In this document: in pieces, positions 50,430 to 62,022 of the stretch
Position numbering within the stretch: position 1 is the stretch's first letter
How the letters are laid out: every line of letters begins with the position of its first letter
DNA from: Apoderus coryli
Lineage: Eukaryota > Arthropoda > Insecta > Coleoptera > Attelabidae
Reading direction: 5' to 3'
Assembly: GCA_911728435.2 (NCBI GenBank)
Contig: OU452207.1
Location: forward strand, 372,001-436,000
DNA: 64,000 nt
The notes under the pieces: model-generated
Seen by the model: only the letters and a program-made list of their open reading frames with translations
What the model was told of the DNA's origin: nothing
Databases searched by the model: none
Program-made: the position numbers and the translations under genes

Positions 50430-50896
50430 ATAGTCGCTGCCCATCACAAATATCGGCCTGCATTTAAGCACAATAGGATACACAACAGTAGACACATGTA
50501 AACATATATCATCTACATGTACATAGTAATGCATATCCCATACCATGCAGAGGCCGAACAAACTCAATGTATAGGTAAAACCAGTCGTATAAATAGAAAT
50601 AAAAATAGTATGAACACAAAACGCTAGCAGGAGACCATTTTATCCTTCTGCCAGCATCTCCCAAATATTTGGGTTTCAGCAATGCTCGGACGGTGGTCTC
50701 CAAGCGTTCTGCCGTCGATGTTTAATGCCAAATAATGAAAAATTAAGAGGATTTCATGTCCGTAAGTATAATAAATGAAAATAATTTCGTGGCAAAGCGG
50801 ACTAAAATGTTGGCTTTACCTACACAAGGAATTTTGTTTAATTTAGCAGGGCCCCAGTCTAATTCGATAGAAACCAGACCGAGGCATGGGTCGACA

Positions 50897-50935
50897 GGTA
50901 CTGACGAATTCGTTTCGCTCTTGTTATGAGCTCGT
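50897..50935 (-). ncRNA. Truncated hammerhead, copy B
   Basis: It has everything from ACGA of the CUGANGA box to stem I's 3' strand, but lacks CUG and stem I's 5' strand because the inversion starts there. Not self-cleaving on its own. Confidence 0.75.
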
Positions 50936-50953
50936 GTGATGGGCAGCGACTAT

Positions 50954-51001
50954 GGTGCTCTGACGAGCTCATAACAAGAGCGAAACGAATTCGTCAGTAC
51001 C
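50954..51001 (+). ncRNA. Complete type I hammerhead ribozyme, copy C
   Basis: Same 48 nt as copy A on the plus strand: stem I 50954-50959 with 50996-51001, CUGACGA 50960-50966, stem II 50967-50970 with 50978-50981, GAAA 50982-50985, stem III 50986-50993, GUC ending at 50995 (cleavage after it). Confidence 0.88.
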
Positions 51002-51121
51002 TGTCGACCCATGCCTCGGTCTGGTTTCTATCGAATTAGACTGGGGCCCTGCTAAATTAAACAAAATTCCTTGTGTAGGTAAAGCCAACATTTTAGTCCG
51101 CTTTGCCACGAAATTATTTTC

Positions 51122-51134
51122 AGTAATTATATTA
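51122..51134. repeat. Right 13-bp target-site duplication
   Basis: AGTAATTATATTA, a perfect match to 50218-50230. Its first base overlaps the last base of the palindrome's right arm. Confidence 0.8.
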
Positions 51135-51904
51135 CGATCTACTGAAAATGCAACAGTCTCGGTTTCATGTTGATTTAAAGCACTTTCTCCTTCTGTGCGC
51201 TATCAGACTTATAAACAGCAATATAAAGCGTATCAATTTTATTCTCTTACATGTATCGGTTTAGATATAAAATTGACGTGATTTATGTAATAATATCTAC
51301 ACGACATTTTGTCCAATTTACATAATATTCAAGTTAGCATTATGTGAATTATTTAAACGAAAAATGAATTCGGAACATTCCAATTTAAATTAGGGACAAG
51401 GAACGAAATGTGATCTAAAAAGATGCATGTCTCAGATTATGTTGATCTTGATAGTTAATCTAACAAAATAGAATATTTCCAATTGTAGTCAAAATATCTT
51501 ATCTAAAATTTAAGTAACAATCTGGATTGCAGGTCCTTCTTAAGTTGAAGAAACAAAATTTAAATTTCGAATATAAAATAAAATTTACATGTTTAAACAT
51601 CGTGTCTGTTATCGTTGTGAAGTCTGGAGATACTGAAAATACCTGTTTCAATACGTTTGTTATAAAAATCAAAAAGTTTTCTTTAAACCATTCGCCTAAA
51701 TCCAAAACAAATCAAGATCAAATAAAACTATAGTGTGCCTCTTTGCCTTCAGGGCATTGAAGTTTTCCAGTTAGTCTGAATGTTGCATCATTCACTGCTC
51801 TTTTTAGTACCAAGTACAGAGGTGTGAGGAGGCCTGGTCAACTTTTAGGGCTCTAGTGGTTAGGCATAACTCTTCCTAATCCTAATATAAAAATTTATGG
51901 AATT
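51135..51904. other. No gene seen
   Basis: AT-rich DNA; nothing recognised. Confidence 0.4.
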
Positions 51905-53942
51905 TAATTAACGATAAAAAATAAATAGATAGATAGATAGATCTTTATTTACCATAGTAGCAATTAAAAAAATTTCATAATTACAATTTACAGCACGTCC
52001 AAATTGAAAATTTACAATTCAACTTGTAAAATCTTTGCATAACATATATGTATGTATAAACAACAATCACGATTACATTTTACAAACAAATTTCAATATA
52101 TTTTATCTCAAATCCAACAAGGCGTATAGACCATCATTTTCAAAATGAGTGTGACATGTATTCATCAACTGAATAAAAACAATTACTTAAGAGTAGTTCC
52201 TTTATTTTTCTTTTAAATGTATTCTTGTTTAAAATTTTGAAGCTAGCAGGAAGCTTGTTGTATAGTTTTATACTTAGCGAGTTATTTTGACTTTTGTTAA
52301 GTCTAAAACGTGGCGCAATGGTCAGCCCAACGACGGAACGAGCATTGTGGTCATGAACCTGTCCGTGCCTAGGGAACCTATCCTTATGCTCATGAATTTC
52401 CATGAGCTGGTGATACACATAAACACAAGGCAAAGGCATTATCCTGTACCCAAGAAAGAATGGACGACAGTGATCAATCAGCCAACAGTATAATAGCTTT
52501 CTTCTGTAGCCTAAAAACCTGTAACGCGTTGGGTGAGTTGCCCCAAAGAATAACCCCGTATACAATACGCGAATGAAACAAGCCATAATAGACAGACTTA
52601 AGGAAAGCGCCGTTCTGAGTTGCCTAATCACAAATAAAATACCAGACAGCTTACTACTCAACTGACTCACGTGTTCGGCCCAATTCAAACCGCCATCAAG
52701 AATAATCCCAAGTATTTTGCAAGAGTGATTACTAGCAACTACTAGAAAAACAAATTTGTTTAGTTTTGTTGCAATTTAATTGTAAAATATTTGTTGAGAA
52801 CCAGATTTCGGCTGCTTCCAGGACATCCTTAGACAAAATGTTGAGATTCTCAAACACACCCGATGTACTCAAAAAGGACGTGTCATCAGCAAACAATACA
52901 CAGCGACATTTGTCGTTCATGTAAGAACATATATCGTTTATATATATTATGAAAAACAGGGGACCCAGTACCGACCCCTGGGGCACACCGTGCTTGACGT
53001 CAACCCTGATGGACTCAATATTTCCCACTTTAACACACTGTTGTCTACCAGTGAGGTAGGACTTTATAAGATTCCAAGGAACACCTCTCACACCGTACAA
53101 ATGCAACTTTTCCAAAAGAATAGTATGCGAGACACAGTCGGACAACTTGGCCAGGTCACACACCATCAACGATGCGTGCTCCCCCCGCTCAAAGGCATCA
53201 ACTATACCTGCCACAATCTCCGACACTGCTTTGACCGTGCTCCGTCCGGATCGAAAACCAAACTGAGCAGAGTCAAACAGATCATGTTCTTCAAAATATT
53301 CTATTAGTCTATTTTTCAGAATTCAAGTCATGCACGTCATTTGCGGTTGACGATTTAATACTATTTATAACTGAAAAAACCTCATGCTCTGTGACTGGAA
53401 TAAGAAAAAAGCTAGCGCTGGGACTTTTCACACCCTTTAAAAAATCGACTGCATCAAACGCATTCGCAGGTAGATTTTGAATTATATCCTCTGCCACAGA
53501 ACTGAAGTAGACATTAAAATCATCTGGAGTCAGGCCAGAACGGGGCAATTGCTTACCTTTAGAGTTTACTAGGTGATTGACTAATTTCCAGCTATCCCTT
53601 GCTAGATTCGCAGACTGACTCAAATACCCATCAAAGGCCAACCGCTTCGCTGACAAAATTTCCCTTTTAAAATCGGAATAAAGCTCATTGTAAACAGTCC
53701 AGCTAAGAGCATCCCTTTTTACATTGCATATAATTTTAATACCCTCCAAAATATTTCTTTTATTTTCAAGATCCGAGTTCCACCATTTAACGGGTGGGTT
53801 TTTATTATCTGCAACCCTTCTCAAAGGAAAGCACTCCCTCACAATGCGACTAAAAGCGCCTATTAAATAATCCGCGGAGTGATCAACATCCAAAACAGCC
53901 GAAGCCATCGATCCCCAATCAATCTCCAACAGCCGCCGTTTA
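51905..53942 (-). mobile_element. CR1/jockey-group LINE relic with endonuclease-RT linker
   Basis: Minus-strand order: a 206-residue frame (53929-53309) covering the linker after the endonuclease (WWNSDLENKRNILEGIK, then SINSIKSSTAND region), a deletion, the RT (53226-52732) with DLAKLSDCVSHTILLEKL, KHGVPQGSVLGPLFFIIYIN and VLFADDTSF, and a C-terminal frame (52688-52140) with NWAEHVSQLSSKLSGILFVI. The 3' end is a (TAGA)n tract at 51924-51942. Lost: N-terminal endonuclease and part of the RT fingers. It is 5' cut 9 bp before a Tc1/mariner element. Confidence 0.82.
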
Positions 53943-53950
53943 AAATCATT

Positions 53951-55161
53951 ATAACGGGTGATTCAGTGAAACGGCACGATTTGGCAACGCTGGGGGCGGA
54001 ACAATAGAGGAACCGCGGTCTTGCGACGTAAACGTTGGGAATCTAGAGAGTGGGAAGTTTAGTTATCATGGAGAAGTGGTCGGGTGAACAACGCGCATTT
54101 GCTGTGAAAGCTTATTACAAAAATGGTGAAAGTTTTGTGCGTATACAACTAGGGTTTCGTTTACACTACCATTTGTGGTTCAACATCACAGAAAAGAGGT
54201 GGCAGTGTTAAAACTGCTCGCACACCAGAGCTTAAACCTGGGATTAAGCTATACCACTACGAGCAGAATTTTGCATAAAGAACTCCATTACCATCCATAC
54301 AAAATCCAGATTGTGCAAGCCCTTAACGTTCGAGATTACCCCACCCGACTAGGGTTTTGTGAACAAATGTTGGAGCGTATTAATGAAAACGACAACTTGC
54401 TGCATAATCGTTGGATGAGTGATGAATCTCACTTTCATCTCATGTCAGCAAACACAATTTCCGCCATTGGTCCGACAATAAACCGCGGCAATTACACGAA
54501 AGACCCTTATATTCAGAGAAGGTAACCGTGTGGTGTGCAATTTCTTCGTTAGGCATCATCGGACCTTATTTTTTTGAGGACGAGGATGGGCACGCAGTAA
54601 CAGTAAACTCTGATCGCTACGGACAGATGTTAAATAATTTTTTTCTTCCGGCAATCGAGAATTACAGAAATCAAAACACGACCTTTCAACAGGATGGTGC
54701 AACATGCCACACATCACGAGTGTCAATTGATTTACTAAGAAGATCGTTCCCCGGTCGTCTTATGAGTAAAAACGGCGATATTCCCTGGTCACCTCGTAGT
54801 CCGGACCTCTCCCTATGCGACTACTTTCTTTGGGGGTATCTTAAGTCGAAAGTGTTTCAAAGTAACCCCCCAAGAATTATCGAGGCTTTGAAAGAACGGA
54901 TACGCGAGGAAGTGGAAGCAATACCTCAAGAAATGTTACTCAATGTCTTAAACAGCTTTGTACTACGGCTGCAAGAATGTGTCCGACACAATGGAGGCCA
55001 CCTTTCCAATATCATCTTCAAAAACTGAATATTTCTTCACTTAAAGATTAATTTCCATCTATGTAGTACACGGTTTTCTTATTAAACCTAATAAAAAGAT
55101 ATTATTTCAGTTTTTTTTTGTTTATTTGAAATCGTACCGTTTCATTGAATCACCTGTTATA
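53951..55161 (+). mobile_element. Full-length Tc1/mariner-superfamily element
   Basis: Terminal inverted repeats of about 32 bp with about three mismatches (ATAACGGGTGATTCAGTG at 53952 and the complement of ATAACAGGTGATTCAATG near 55159) enclose a transposase starting at 54069 (MEKWSGEQRAFAVKAYYKNG). After a deletion near 54155 the frame at 54175-54525 carries the first Asp (MSDESHFHL). A 1-bp frameshift near 54505 leads to 54528-55028 with the second Asp (FQQDGATCHTS) and third (WSPRSPDLS). There are 36 residues between the last two Asp, so a DD36D pattern. Only two lesions in the gene: a young but dead copy. Confidence 0.85.
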
Positions 55162-55234
55162 TAAAAATAAAATTATGTCAGCAAATGTTCAAATTTTTAG
55201 CAAATTCTACATCTCTTGGTAGCAGCATTATCGG

Positions 55235-55735
55235 TTAAACGCACCTCCCAACGCCCTTTCTAATACTTTCCCAGAGGAAAAAATGGATGGGCCCTTGATT
55301 TTCCATCCAATTTTCAGCAAACTGGACATTTAGGTAACCGGTTATGATCATTGCACAATGTGCAGGGTCACCATTATGCTGGAAGCACACTGTAGGTAAC
55401 ACATTCATAGGAATATCTTCCAAGAACGATTCAACCTGATCAGAATTCAGCGGTTCACCATTTTTAGCGATAGTCCTCTAAAAATTCCTATCCACACATT
55501 GAAACTAAATCTTCCTTATTGTCTGTTTTGGACAGTCTCGCATGGGGATTTTCTTGGGACCAAGTATAATCATTAAACTGTTTAAATATGCCCGCGCTAC
55601 TAAGTAATCGAAACCTTGTCGCTTTGCGTCGGTCCAAATACAATTTAAAGCCATATTTGGTTCTTCGATCCAAATCTCCGGGATGGATGATGGATTTTGC
55701 GGGTTCGGTAAGCCTTATGTTGTTTGACTTGTTTC
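55235..55735 (-). mobile_element. Tc1/mariner transposase fragment
   Basis: Minus strand: KLYLDRRKATRFRLLSSAG, YTWSQENPHARLSKTDNK, then FQHNGDPAHC with the catalytic Asp replaced by Asn. It is related to the piece at 1294-1545. Confidence 0.6.
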
Positions 55736-56275
55736 CTTTACTGCGTGGTGAGGTAAGTAAAACGAGGTACAATTATCTAAATCTGTCTCTTTCACTTTCG
55801 TCATATGAGATAATAACGAATATTCCTTCATGAAATCACTATACCTACTTCTCAATTGTGGATCTTTTGACAGCTTACGCTCTAATGAGAAAAGTCGCGT
55901 CTGAGCTATATCTTTTGAGTCGCCTAACATGGAGCTTGAAGATTTAAATGGCAATTTAACAACAAACCTTCCTGATTCGTCCCTTCTGTGTGTTGTTTGA
56001 AAATGATTTTCACACCACTCTTCCTCTGCTGTGAAAATTGTGGCACTTTTGCACTCCTCAATCTCCCAAAATTTTGAGAGTTGATTATTTAGTTCTATAT
56101 TGGAAACATGACAAAATAGTTTTCCCGACAATTTCTTCGGAATCGAACCTGACACAATCCAACCAAGTTTTGTTTTCTGCAAAACTGGTCCTGGTTTAGA
56201 AAGAGCAATCTGACCTACACAAATTAGATCCCAGAATATTTCTGCACCAAGTAATGCATCAATTTTCACAGCAGA
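55736..56275 (-). mobile_element. BEL/Pao retrotransposon pol fragment
   Basis: A 184-residue frame: DALLGAEIFWDLICVGQI, LQKTKLGWIVSGSIPKKL, then HRRDESGRFVVKLPFKSS and DNCTSFYLPHHAV, the stretch joining protease and RT in BEL/Pao Pol. Both ends are truncated; the downstream end abuts the transposase fragment. Confidence 0.8.
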
Positions 56276-56310
56276 GGAAGAGTGGTGTGAAAATCATTTT
56301 CAAACAACAC
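55990..56310. repeat. 51-bp perfect inverted repeat across the BEL/Pao fragment end
   Basis: Arms 55990-56040 and 56260-56310 are exact reverse complements. The right arm repeats Pol sequence beyond the point where the protein frame should continue, so it is an inverted duplication at the breakpoint. Confidence 0.85.
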
Positions 56311-57336
56311 CTTATATTTATTTATTTTTTTCAGAATACGGTATGGAACACAACCTGGAGCTAAAATCTAGTACTTTATTTCCCTTGTACAATAAATAAC
56401 TATTTTCTTCCATTAATATATTTTTAAAATAGTTAAAGATGATAAAGATAGAATTAAATATTCCTTCAAGCTGAAAGAAAATGAGTTGAAGATATTCATA
56501 AATTCGTACATTTTCCGAATGCGTCGCGTTGTATATAAATATAACGGTCGTTTAGAATTCACATATATAGCACTAGTTATACGGTCCTTTCTACATAAAT
56601 AAAATTGTTATCGCATACTATTCCCGGTCGTCTTCTCTCAGGGGTCAAATCTAAAATTATCAAAATCCTATCTACCTCACGGAATGCCACGTTGATAGAC
56701 TCAGTTTGATATGATATTAGGGCTCATACACATGCAAAGAGGGTGCATAATAAATCATGTTTTATAGTGACAACACAAGATACCGATGTATATATATTTT
56801 TATTCTATACAGTGAGGACCAAAAGTCCTCCCCTCTGAACCGTTTCGTATATTGTGATGCAATTTGAAACCATACTATAAGACCATTTTTGATATATGAC
56901 AGTTTTAAATATCAAAATAATAGTTTGTAGGTTCAATTTTACTTATCGAATCGAGTTAGGTACAGGGTATTCAGCCGTGGGCTATTATAGGGTTCTGAAA
57001 GTAATTTCAGTCGAGACGAATTATTTCTCTCTTCTTCATGGTAATGATGACTGTAAATTATTTTATTTTTATTGAAAATTATCTAAACAAACATTAATTT
57101 TAATTTATAAAATATAAACAATAAATATAAATATACATTCATAATTGTAATAGTTTACAAAAATATGCTTGATGTTTTATTATAAAAATATTGATGCTGA
57201 AATAAAATTAATGTTTGTTTTAATAAATGTTTCACAGATGCATTGTAAATACACGTAAAATAATCATTAATTTTTTAAATTCAAAATTCATAAAATATTA
57301 TATAATATAAGTGTAGGTGTGTAATTTGATAATTTT
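56311..57336. other. No gene; possible LTR remnant
   Basis: TCCCTTGTACAATAAATAAC near 56376 recurs (one difference) near 61925. AT-rich otherwise. Confidence 0.35.
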
Positions 57337-57545
57337 GTGGAAAATCCTAATAAATTGGCGAATATAGTGTCACACAGAAAGTGCGCAAATATCGATGATG
57401 AAATTCAGCATCGTATAAGATGGGCAAGCGCATCTTTTGGCCGACTGAGGACGAAAGTCTTCGATAATTATAATATCGACGTTCGAACTAAGTTGCGAGT
57501 GTATTGTAGATTGTTTAGACACATCACAGTCATGTGTACTTACCT
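57337..57545 (+). mobile_element. Non-LTR RT C-terminal fragment
   Basis: IDDEIQHRIRWASASFGRLR and VFDNYNIDVRTKLRVY match the thumb/C-terminal region of a common LINE family also seen at 36250-37205. Confidence 0.65.
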
Positions 57546-57659
57546 ACACAAAACAATATTCAAGACAGGAACAAAACGACTAAAAATTATTAAACAGACT
57601 AAAAAATTGAACACTTAAATACTAAACTTAAATAAGAACATATACATGCACAATATGAA

Positions 57660-57890
57660 TCTATAATGTTCGTATCAGGCTGTAATGCGTTACAACTTAG
57701 AAGACCCTTCAGTTTTTTCTTAAACTCTCCCTCGGTCAGACAAGCTCTTAAGTATTCTGGAAGAAGATTAAAAGAGTAAAATTCAGAATAGGTAGCTGAT
57801 TTTTTATAAAATTCATGCCTGGGTCACAGTAGATATAACCGATCCCTTCCACGGAGCTGTTTTGTCTGACCTTTGACATAATCCATGCTA
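57660..57890 (-). mobile_element. LINE C-terminal fragment
   Basis: Minus strand: RHEFYKKSATYSEFYSFNLL and PEYLRACLTEGEFKKKLKG, typical of jockey/CR1 C-termini. Confidence 0.55.
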
Positions 57891-58540
57891 TATTTTTAAT
57901 TTCAATCCCTTCTCTATAAGTGTGTCAAATTACTCTTAAATTTACTCTCATTAATTTCAAAACAGATTGTATATCACAAACGATTCTTTTCACATTGGAA
58001 AATGTCTGCTTAAATGAAAGGATCAACTTTCAGAAAGCAGCAAAATATCTCCCGTTTTAAAACCAATTTATAATACCGGTAAGTGATTTTCTGTGTTCTC
58101 TCAATATATTTTTGGTATCTTATCCAGTCTAGATATACTCGTATATAACTATATACTTACCTACAGTTTTATGTCATTTTAAAGGTCCTCATCGGGCATT
58201 ACCTTCTCATTGATGGTTTTGGGGTTGGATCTTGAAAAAAGTGTATTCTTTTCCATGAAAAAAAAACTGCTCAATAATATCTATACACAATAAAAATAAT
58301 AGAAAATACAAACATTATAGAAAACACTGATGAAATTCATGACAAATAAACAAACCGGAAGTGTTCATTTTATTAAGACTGTTCACATCATCGAAGATCT
58401 ACGTAAAAATGCATGCAAAATACTGTCAGCAATGATCTCCAAACTTAAAATTTAAGAAAAATAAATAAATTAGGTACGGGCGAACATATCTATTAAGTTC
58501 TGAGCAAACATCTATTAAGTAAATTTGTCTACTTTATTTA
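57891..58540. other. No gene seen
   Basis: AT-rich, perhaps LINE-derived at its left end. Confidence 0.35.
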
Positions 58541-58865
58541 TTAGAGTAAGTTGTAAGTTTTTGTCTGAGTCTTTCCAGCTGACCCTTGGATGGTTACCGC
58601 TTTGTCTTGAATGTTTCTTAGGCTCTCTATGTCATCAACACCAATATTGTTTTCTTCCGCCCATTGCGAAACCACTTTTAGACCATACATAAACTTTTTT
58701 AGGTTTCTCATCTTCGGTCTCAGATTCACCTTCTTTCATATCTGAATCAACCCACGATTCAGCATTTAGGAATTCCAATGATGCCGCTGTGATATCTTGT
58801 AACTCTTGGTTCCATTTTGAAATATGTTTTCCTAATAATGGGGTCGTGATATTCACGCAGGACAA
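58541..58865 (-). mobile_element. Possible pogo/Tigger-type transposase C-terminal tail
   Basis: WNQELQDITAASLEFLNAES with an acidic stretch (DMKEGESETEDEKPKK), then in a shifted frame VSQWAEENNIGVDDIESLRN ending at a stop at 58541-58543. The acidic then helical tail resembles pogo/jerky-like proteins. Family assignment is tentative. Confidence 0.35.
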
Positions 58866-59429
58866 TGATATTATGAATGGCTATCTACATGCCAAACGAC
58901 ATGCGGAGGCAGGGTCATTAAGGATAGTTTTTTAGGTCTTGATTAGGTTCTATATGATAGGGTCTTACACCAAACCATGGCCCCAAAAAATATTTTCAGT
59001 ATATCTTCGTAAGGGGTGAGGGAGAAATAATATTGGAACTTGTCATGTTATTTTTTCAGGTTCTGCTTGTATCCGAACGATTTTCCACCCCAAGAAACCT
59101 CAATAAATATATGAAATGACTTATTTTGCTATACAATATGGATACCTACTAATTATTGTTATAGAATAACACCCACCCCATCCCCATTTCATGTTAGCGA
59201 ACTACCAACTATATTATTATGTCGATAATCTAGAGTATATAATGTAGGACAAGGATTTGCAATTAATTAAGAGTCCCATAATAGCCACTCCCCAGCTAGT
59301 AGTCTAGCTGTAAGCAAACAACTGTACAAGTATCTGTTAGGTATATAATTTCAATATATATTTAATTAATTAATTTTATAATACAAAGAAATATTGTTAA
59401 TTTTCTCAGGAGTATCAGGATAACTTTCT
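58866..59429. other. No gene seen
   Basis: Nothing recognised. Confidence 0.4.
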
Positions 59430-59620
59430 GGGGACATCCGTTGAGCTTCAATATCGTCCACAGAGCTTCACGGTTAACGGAGTCGAACGCCTTGACAAGG
59501 TCATGTTTTGAGGACGATTTTATTCCCGTGACTTAGAATGGTCCAATATCACAGGTCCTCGTTCTTTAAAAAGCTCAGGAGATATGTCATCAGAGCCAGA
59601 TGCTGCTATGTTATGTAGAA
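59430..59620 (-). mobile_element. Non-LTR RT fragment
   Basis: The minus strand reads DLVKAFDSVNREALWTIL, the same family as 36250-37205. Confidence 0.6.
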
Positions 59621-60034
59621 TTAGTTTCAAAGAACCTAACCGAGAAGGTTTGATGGTTACAAGCACTATTGTAAGTATTAAAGTTCATTATAGCGCAAAT
59701 ACACGAAGGAATCAGCTTCAATTCAAGAGATTGAAGAGTCAGCAAATTCTCCCTGTATAACGAACCCATTCTTGATTAACTGCTACACGTTAACCATAAT
59801 TCCTAAGAAATCTTCCTATATCCCACCAGTGGCCGACCAATGGCATCATACATTGTTCGAAGAACATATCAATTCCTAAGAACAAAGCATCAATGTAATA
59901 TCGATGCTTGAACTAATTACATCACACTTGGAGACATTCAGCATTAGATAATTTAAAAATAGGTGATTTTTAAAATATACGAGTATAAAATACACACATT
60001 TGTGCATATTTAAGTTGACATTGTCAGCCATATC
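59621..60034. other. No gene seen
   Basis: Nothing recognised. Confidence 0.4.
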
Positions 60035-60960
60035 AGTGGTCGAGGAGTTGTTAATGACGATGCCCGCCCTGAACGTCCCAGCATATTAACAACCGATGAA
60101 AACGTTAAATCAGTTATCAAAATTGTTATGGAGAAATGTCCAATCACTATTAGAGAAGTTGATGAATGTATGTCCACATATTGGTTGGCACATGTCATGA
60201 AACTTTTCGGATATTTTGGCATGACACGGTTGACTAAAGAATTTGCTAAATTTTGACCAAAGGAACCTCCGTATGAGCATTGCTTAGGAGCTGTTGACGT
60301 CGACAAAACGATCCAGACTTGTTCTAAAGCAGTAATTCCCAAAGTACTCCAGGTGGACCACCAGGGGTCCACGGGAGACTCGACGGGGGTCTACGTTCGT
60401 TGGGGGTCACTTAAAATTTGCAATCAATTGTAACTTTTTTTTTTTTTGTTAGTTAGAAATAGGTACTAATGTAGCTGCAGGGGGGTCCCCCAGATCCAGC
60501 AAATTTTGAAAGTGGTCTATGAAACAAAAGAGTTTGGGAACCTCTAACTTCTGCTCTAAAGGGTCATAACTGGTTATGACGTTGAACCCAAAAACCCAGT
60601 GATCCCAATGGAATGAGCCTGAAATGCAAAGAATGTAAAGGTTTTGCTCACGGTTTTCCTCGATTACAATGTCGTGGTGTAGAGTCTTGCTAGGAGCTCG
60701 CACGGTCAATAAGGAATATTATCTTGAAGTTATGCGCCATTTGTATAAAGTAATTCGAAAAAAAAGTCCCGGATCTGTGGCAAGGGAATGCATGGTTTTT
60801 GCATCACGAAAATACACCAGTTCACACATCTTATTCTTGTTTTTTTTGCCATAAATAACACCGCAAATTGAAGAACCATGCACGATTAAGTAGATAAAGA
60901 AAGAATCGCTGGAAGAGTGCTTCGAAGATTGAAAAATAGCACCGAATAAATCAATATCAG
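60035..60960 (+). mobile_element. mariner transposase relic with a nested MITE
   Basis: Plus-strand pieces: DDARPERPSILTTDENVKSV (60050-60110), KIVMEKCPITIREVDE, a TE interruption at 60322-60561, then VNKEYYLEVMRHLYKVIRKK (about 60705-60765), followed in another frame by WFLHHENTPVHTS (second Asp replaced by Glu). Many indels: old. Confidence 0.7.
60330..60553. mobile_element. hAT-type MITE, 224 bp, with 8-bp target duplication
   Basis: The ends CAGTAATTCCCAAAG and (complement) CAGAAGTTAGAGGTTCCCAA are hAT-like. Flanks TTCTAAAG (60322-60329) and CTCTAAAG (60554-60561) are an 8-bp duplication with one change. It interrupts the mariner relic, so it came later. Confidence 0.7.
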
Positions 60961-61744
60961 TCGAATAAAACAAATTAAATTTGTCTACAAACCTCGAATT
61001 AGTAATTACACCATGAAATTCTTAAAAAGATCATAACGTTTAATATGACACTAATTTCATTATTATTTTTTGGGTGATGGGGCAGCAAGTGTCGTTCAGT
61101 CTAACGCATGAACTGTTTATGGAGTGGGACCTGGCTCTTCGGCATGTTACAGGTCCCTTAATGCATTGGACAACTACTTGTAATGCTCCCAAGCAAGATG
61201 TATGTACATGTATATTCCAGTATGATACAAACAGTATTGTAGATGTTCGGAATGTATCTCTGTAATAAATTTTGAATTATTACACTTCGTAGTGGGTAAT
61301 TTAATTAATTTCGAGATGGGTAGTATAACGGGTTATAGTAGTGCTCGAAGTAGCATCTAGATTTAAGCTAACTACATCGTCATAATAGATAATTATTGTG
61401 ACAGATAAGTGAGCTTGCCCTATAATGTTTTTCGCTTATACCAGGAATATCAAAATTTCCTGTTTCGCCCTTCATAGGAACTGATTCAAAATTCCAGGAA
61501 TGGAGAAACAATCAATAACCTTAAAATATTTTAAATGTGAATCCCTATTTTTATGGCTGTCTTGACTTTGTGAAAATTAATTCGATAGGCTAACTGTTTC
61601 TCAATTTAATCGTCTCGATCTACATCAACTTCACTCCGTAGGCGGCTAGGAGATGCAGATGTACTACTTTCATTTCCGATTTCGGATTGTGCTCGTTCTT
61701 TAGTAGGATAAGTAAGAAAAAAACAAAATTTTGACAAAACTTGA
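60961..61744. other. No gene seen
   Basis: Nothing recognised. Confidence 0.4.
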
Positions 61745-61905
61745 TTTTATTATTTAACATATTTGGCTTCGAACGCAATACAACGAGTATAACTTTTCGA
61801 TACCACTTTTCTTGTACGATTTCTCTTTCTCGTCAAAATAGGCCTGAGTTTCAGCGATTACTTCATCATTGGACTTAAATTTCTTTCCAGCAAGCAGCTC
61901 TCGCT
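61745..61905 (-). mobile_element. mariner transposase C-terminal fragment
   Basis: The minus strand reads RELLAGKKFKSNDEVIAETQ then AYFDEKEKSYKKSGIEKL, the C-terminal end of mariner transposases. Confidence 0.7.
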
Positions 61906-62022
61906 GCTAAAACCTAGTATTTTTTCCCTTGTATAATAAATAACTGTTTTTTCGAAAAATGTTTGGAAAAACTAGATCTTTTCGATTGTAGCAAAATACA
62001 GGTATGTTCGTGGAAAAATATC

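Larger units (their letters stand above)
50231..51121 (-). mobile_element. Retrozyme-like retroelement with hammerhead ribozymes
   Basis: Structure: one 515-bp unit (50231-50745), the first 190 bp of a second unit (50746-50935) with no difference by eye from the first, a 27-nt loop (50936-50962) and an inverted copy (50963-51121). On the minus strand each full unit carries a type I hammerhead, so a tandem transcript would be cut into RNAs of about 515 nt. No open frame longer than about 64 codons is present, so it is non-autonomous. The 13-bp direct repeats at both ends indicate insertion as one piece. Known retrozymes are small tandem hammerhead elements that spread through circular RNA using helper retroelements; that this is one is inferred. 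Confidence 0.75.
50776..51122. repeat. 160-bp perfect palindrome with 27-nt loop
   Basis: The arms 50776-50935 and 50963-51122 are of equal length and show no mismatch by eye. The axis falls in the hammerhead core, between CUG and ACGA of CUGACGA. Confidence 0.9.
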
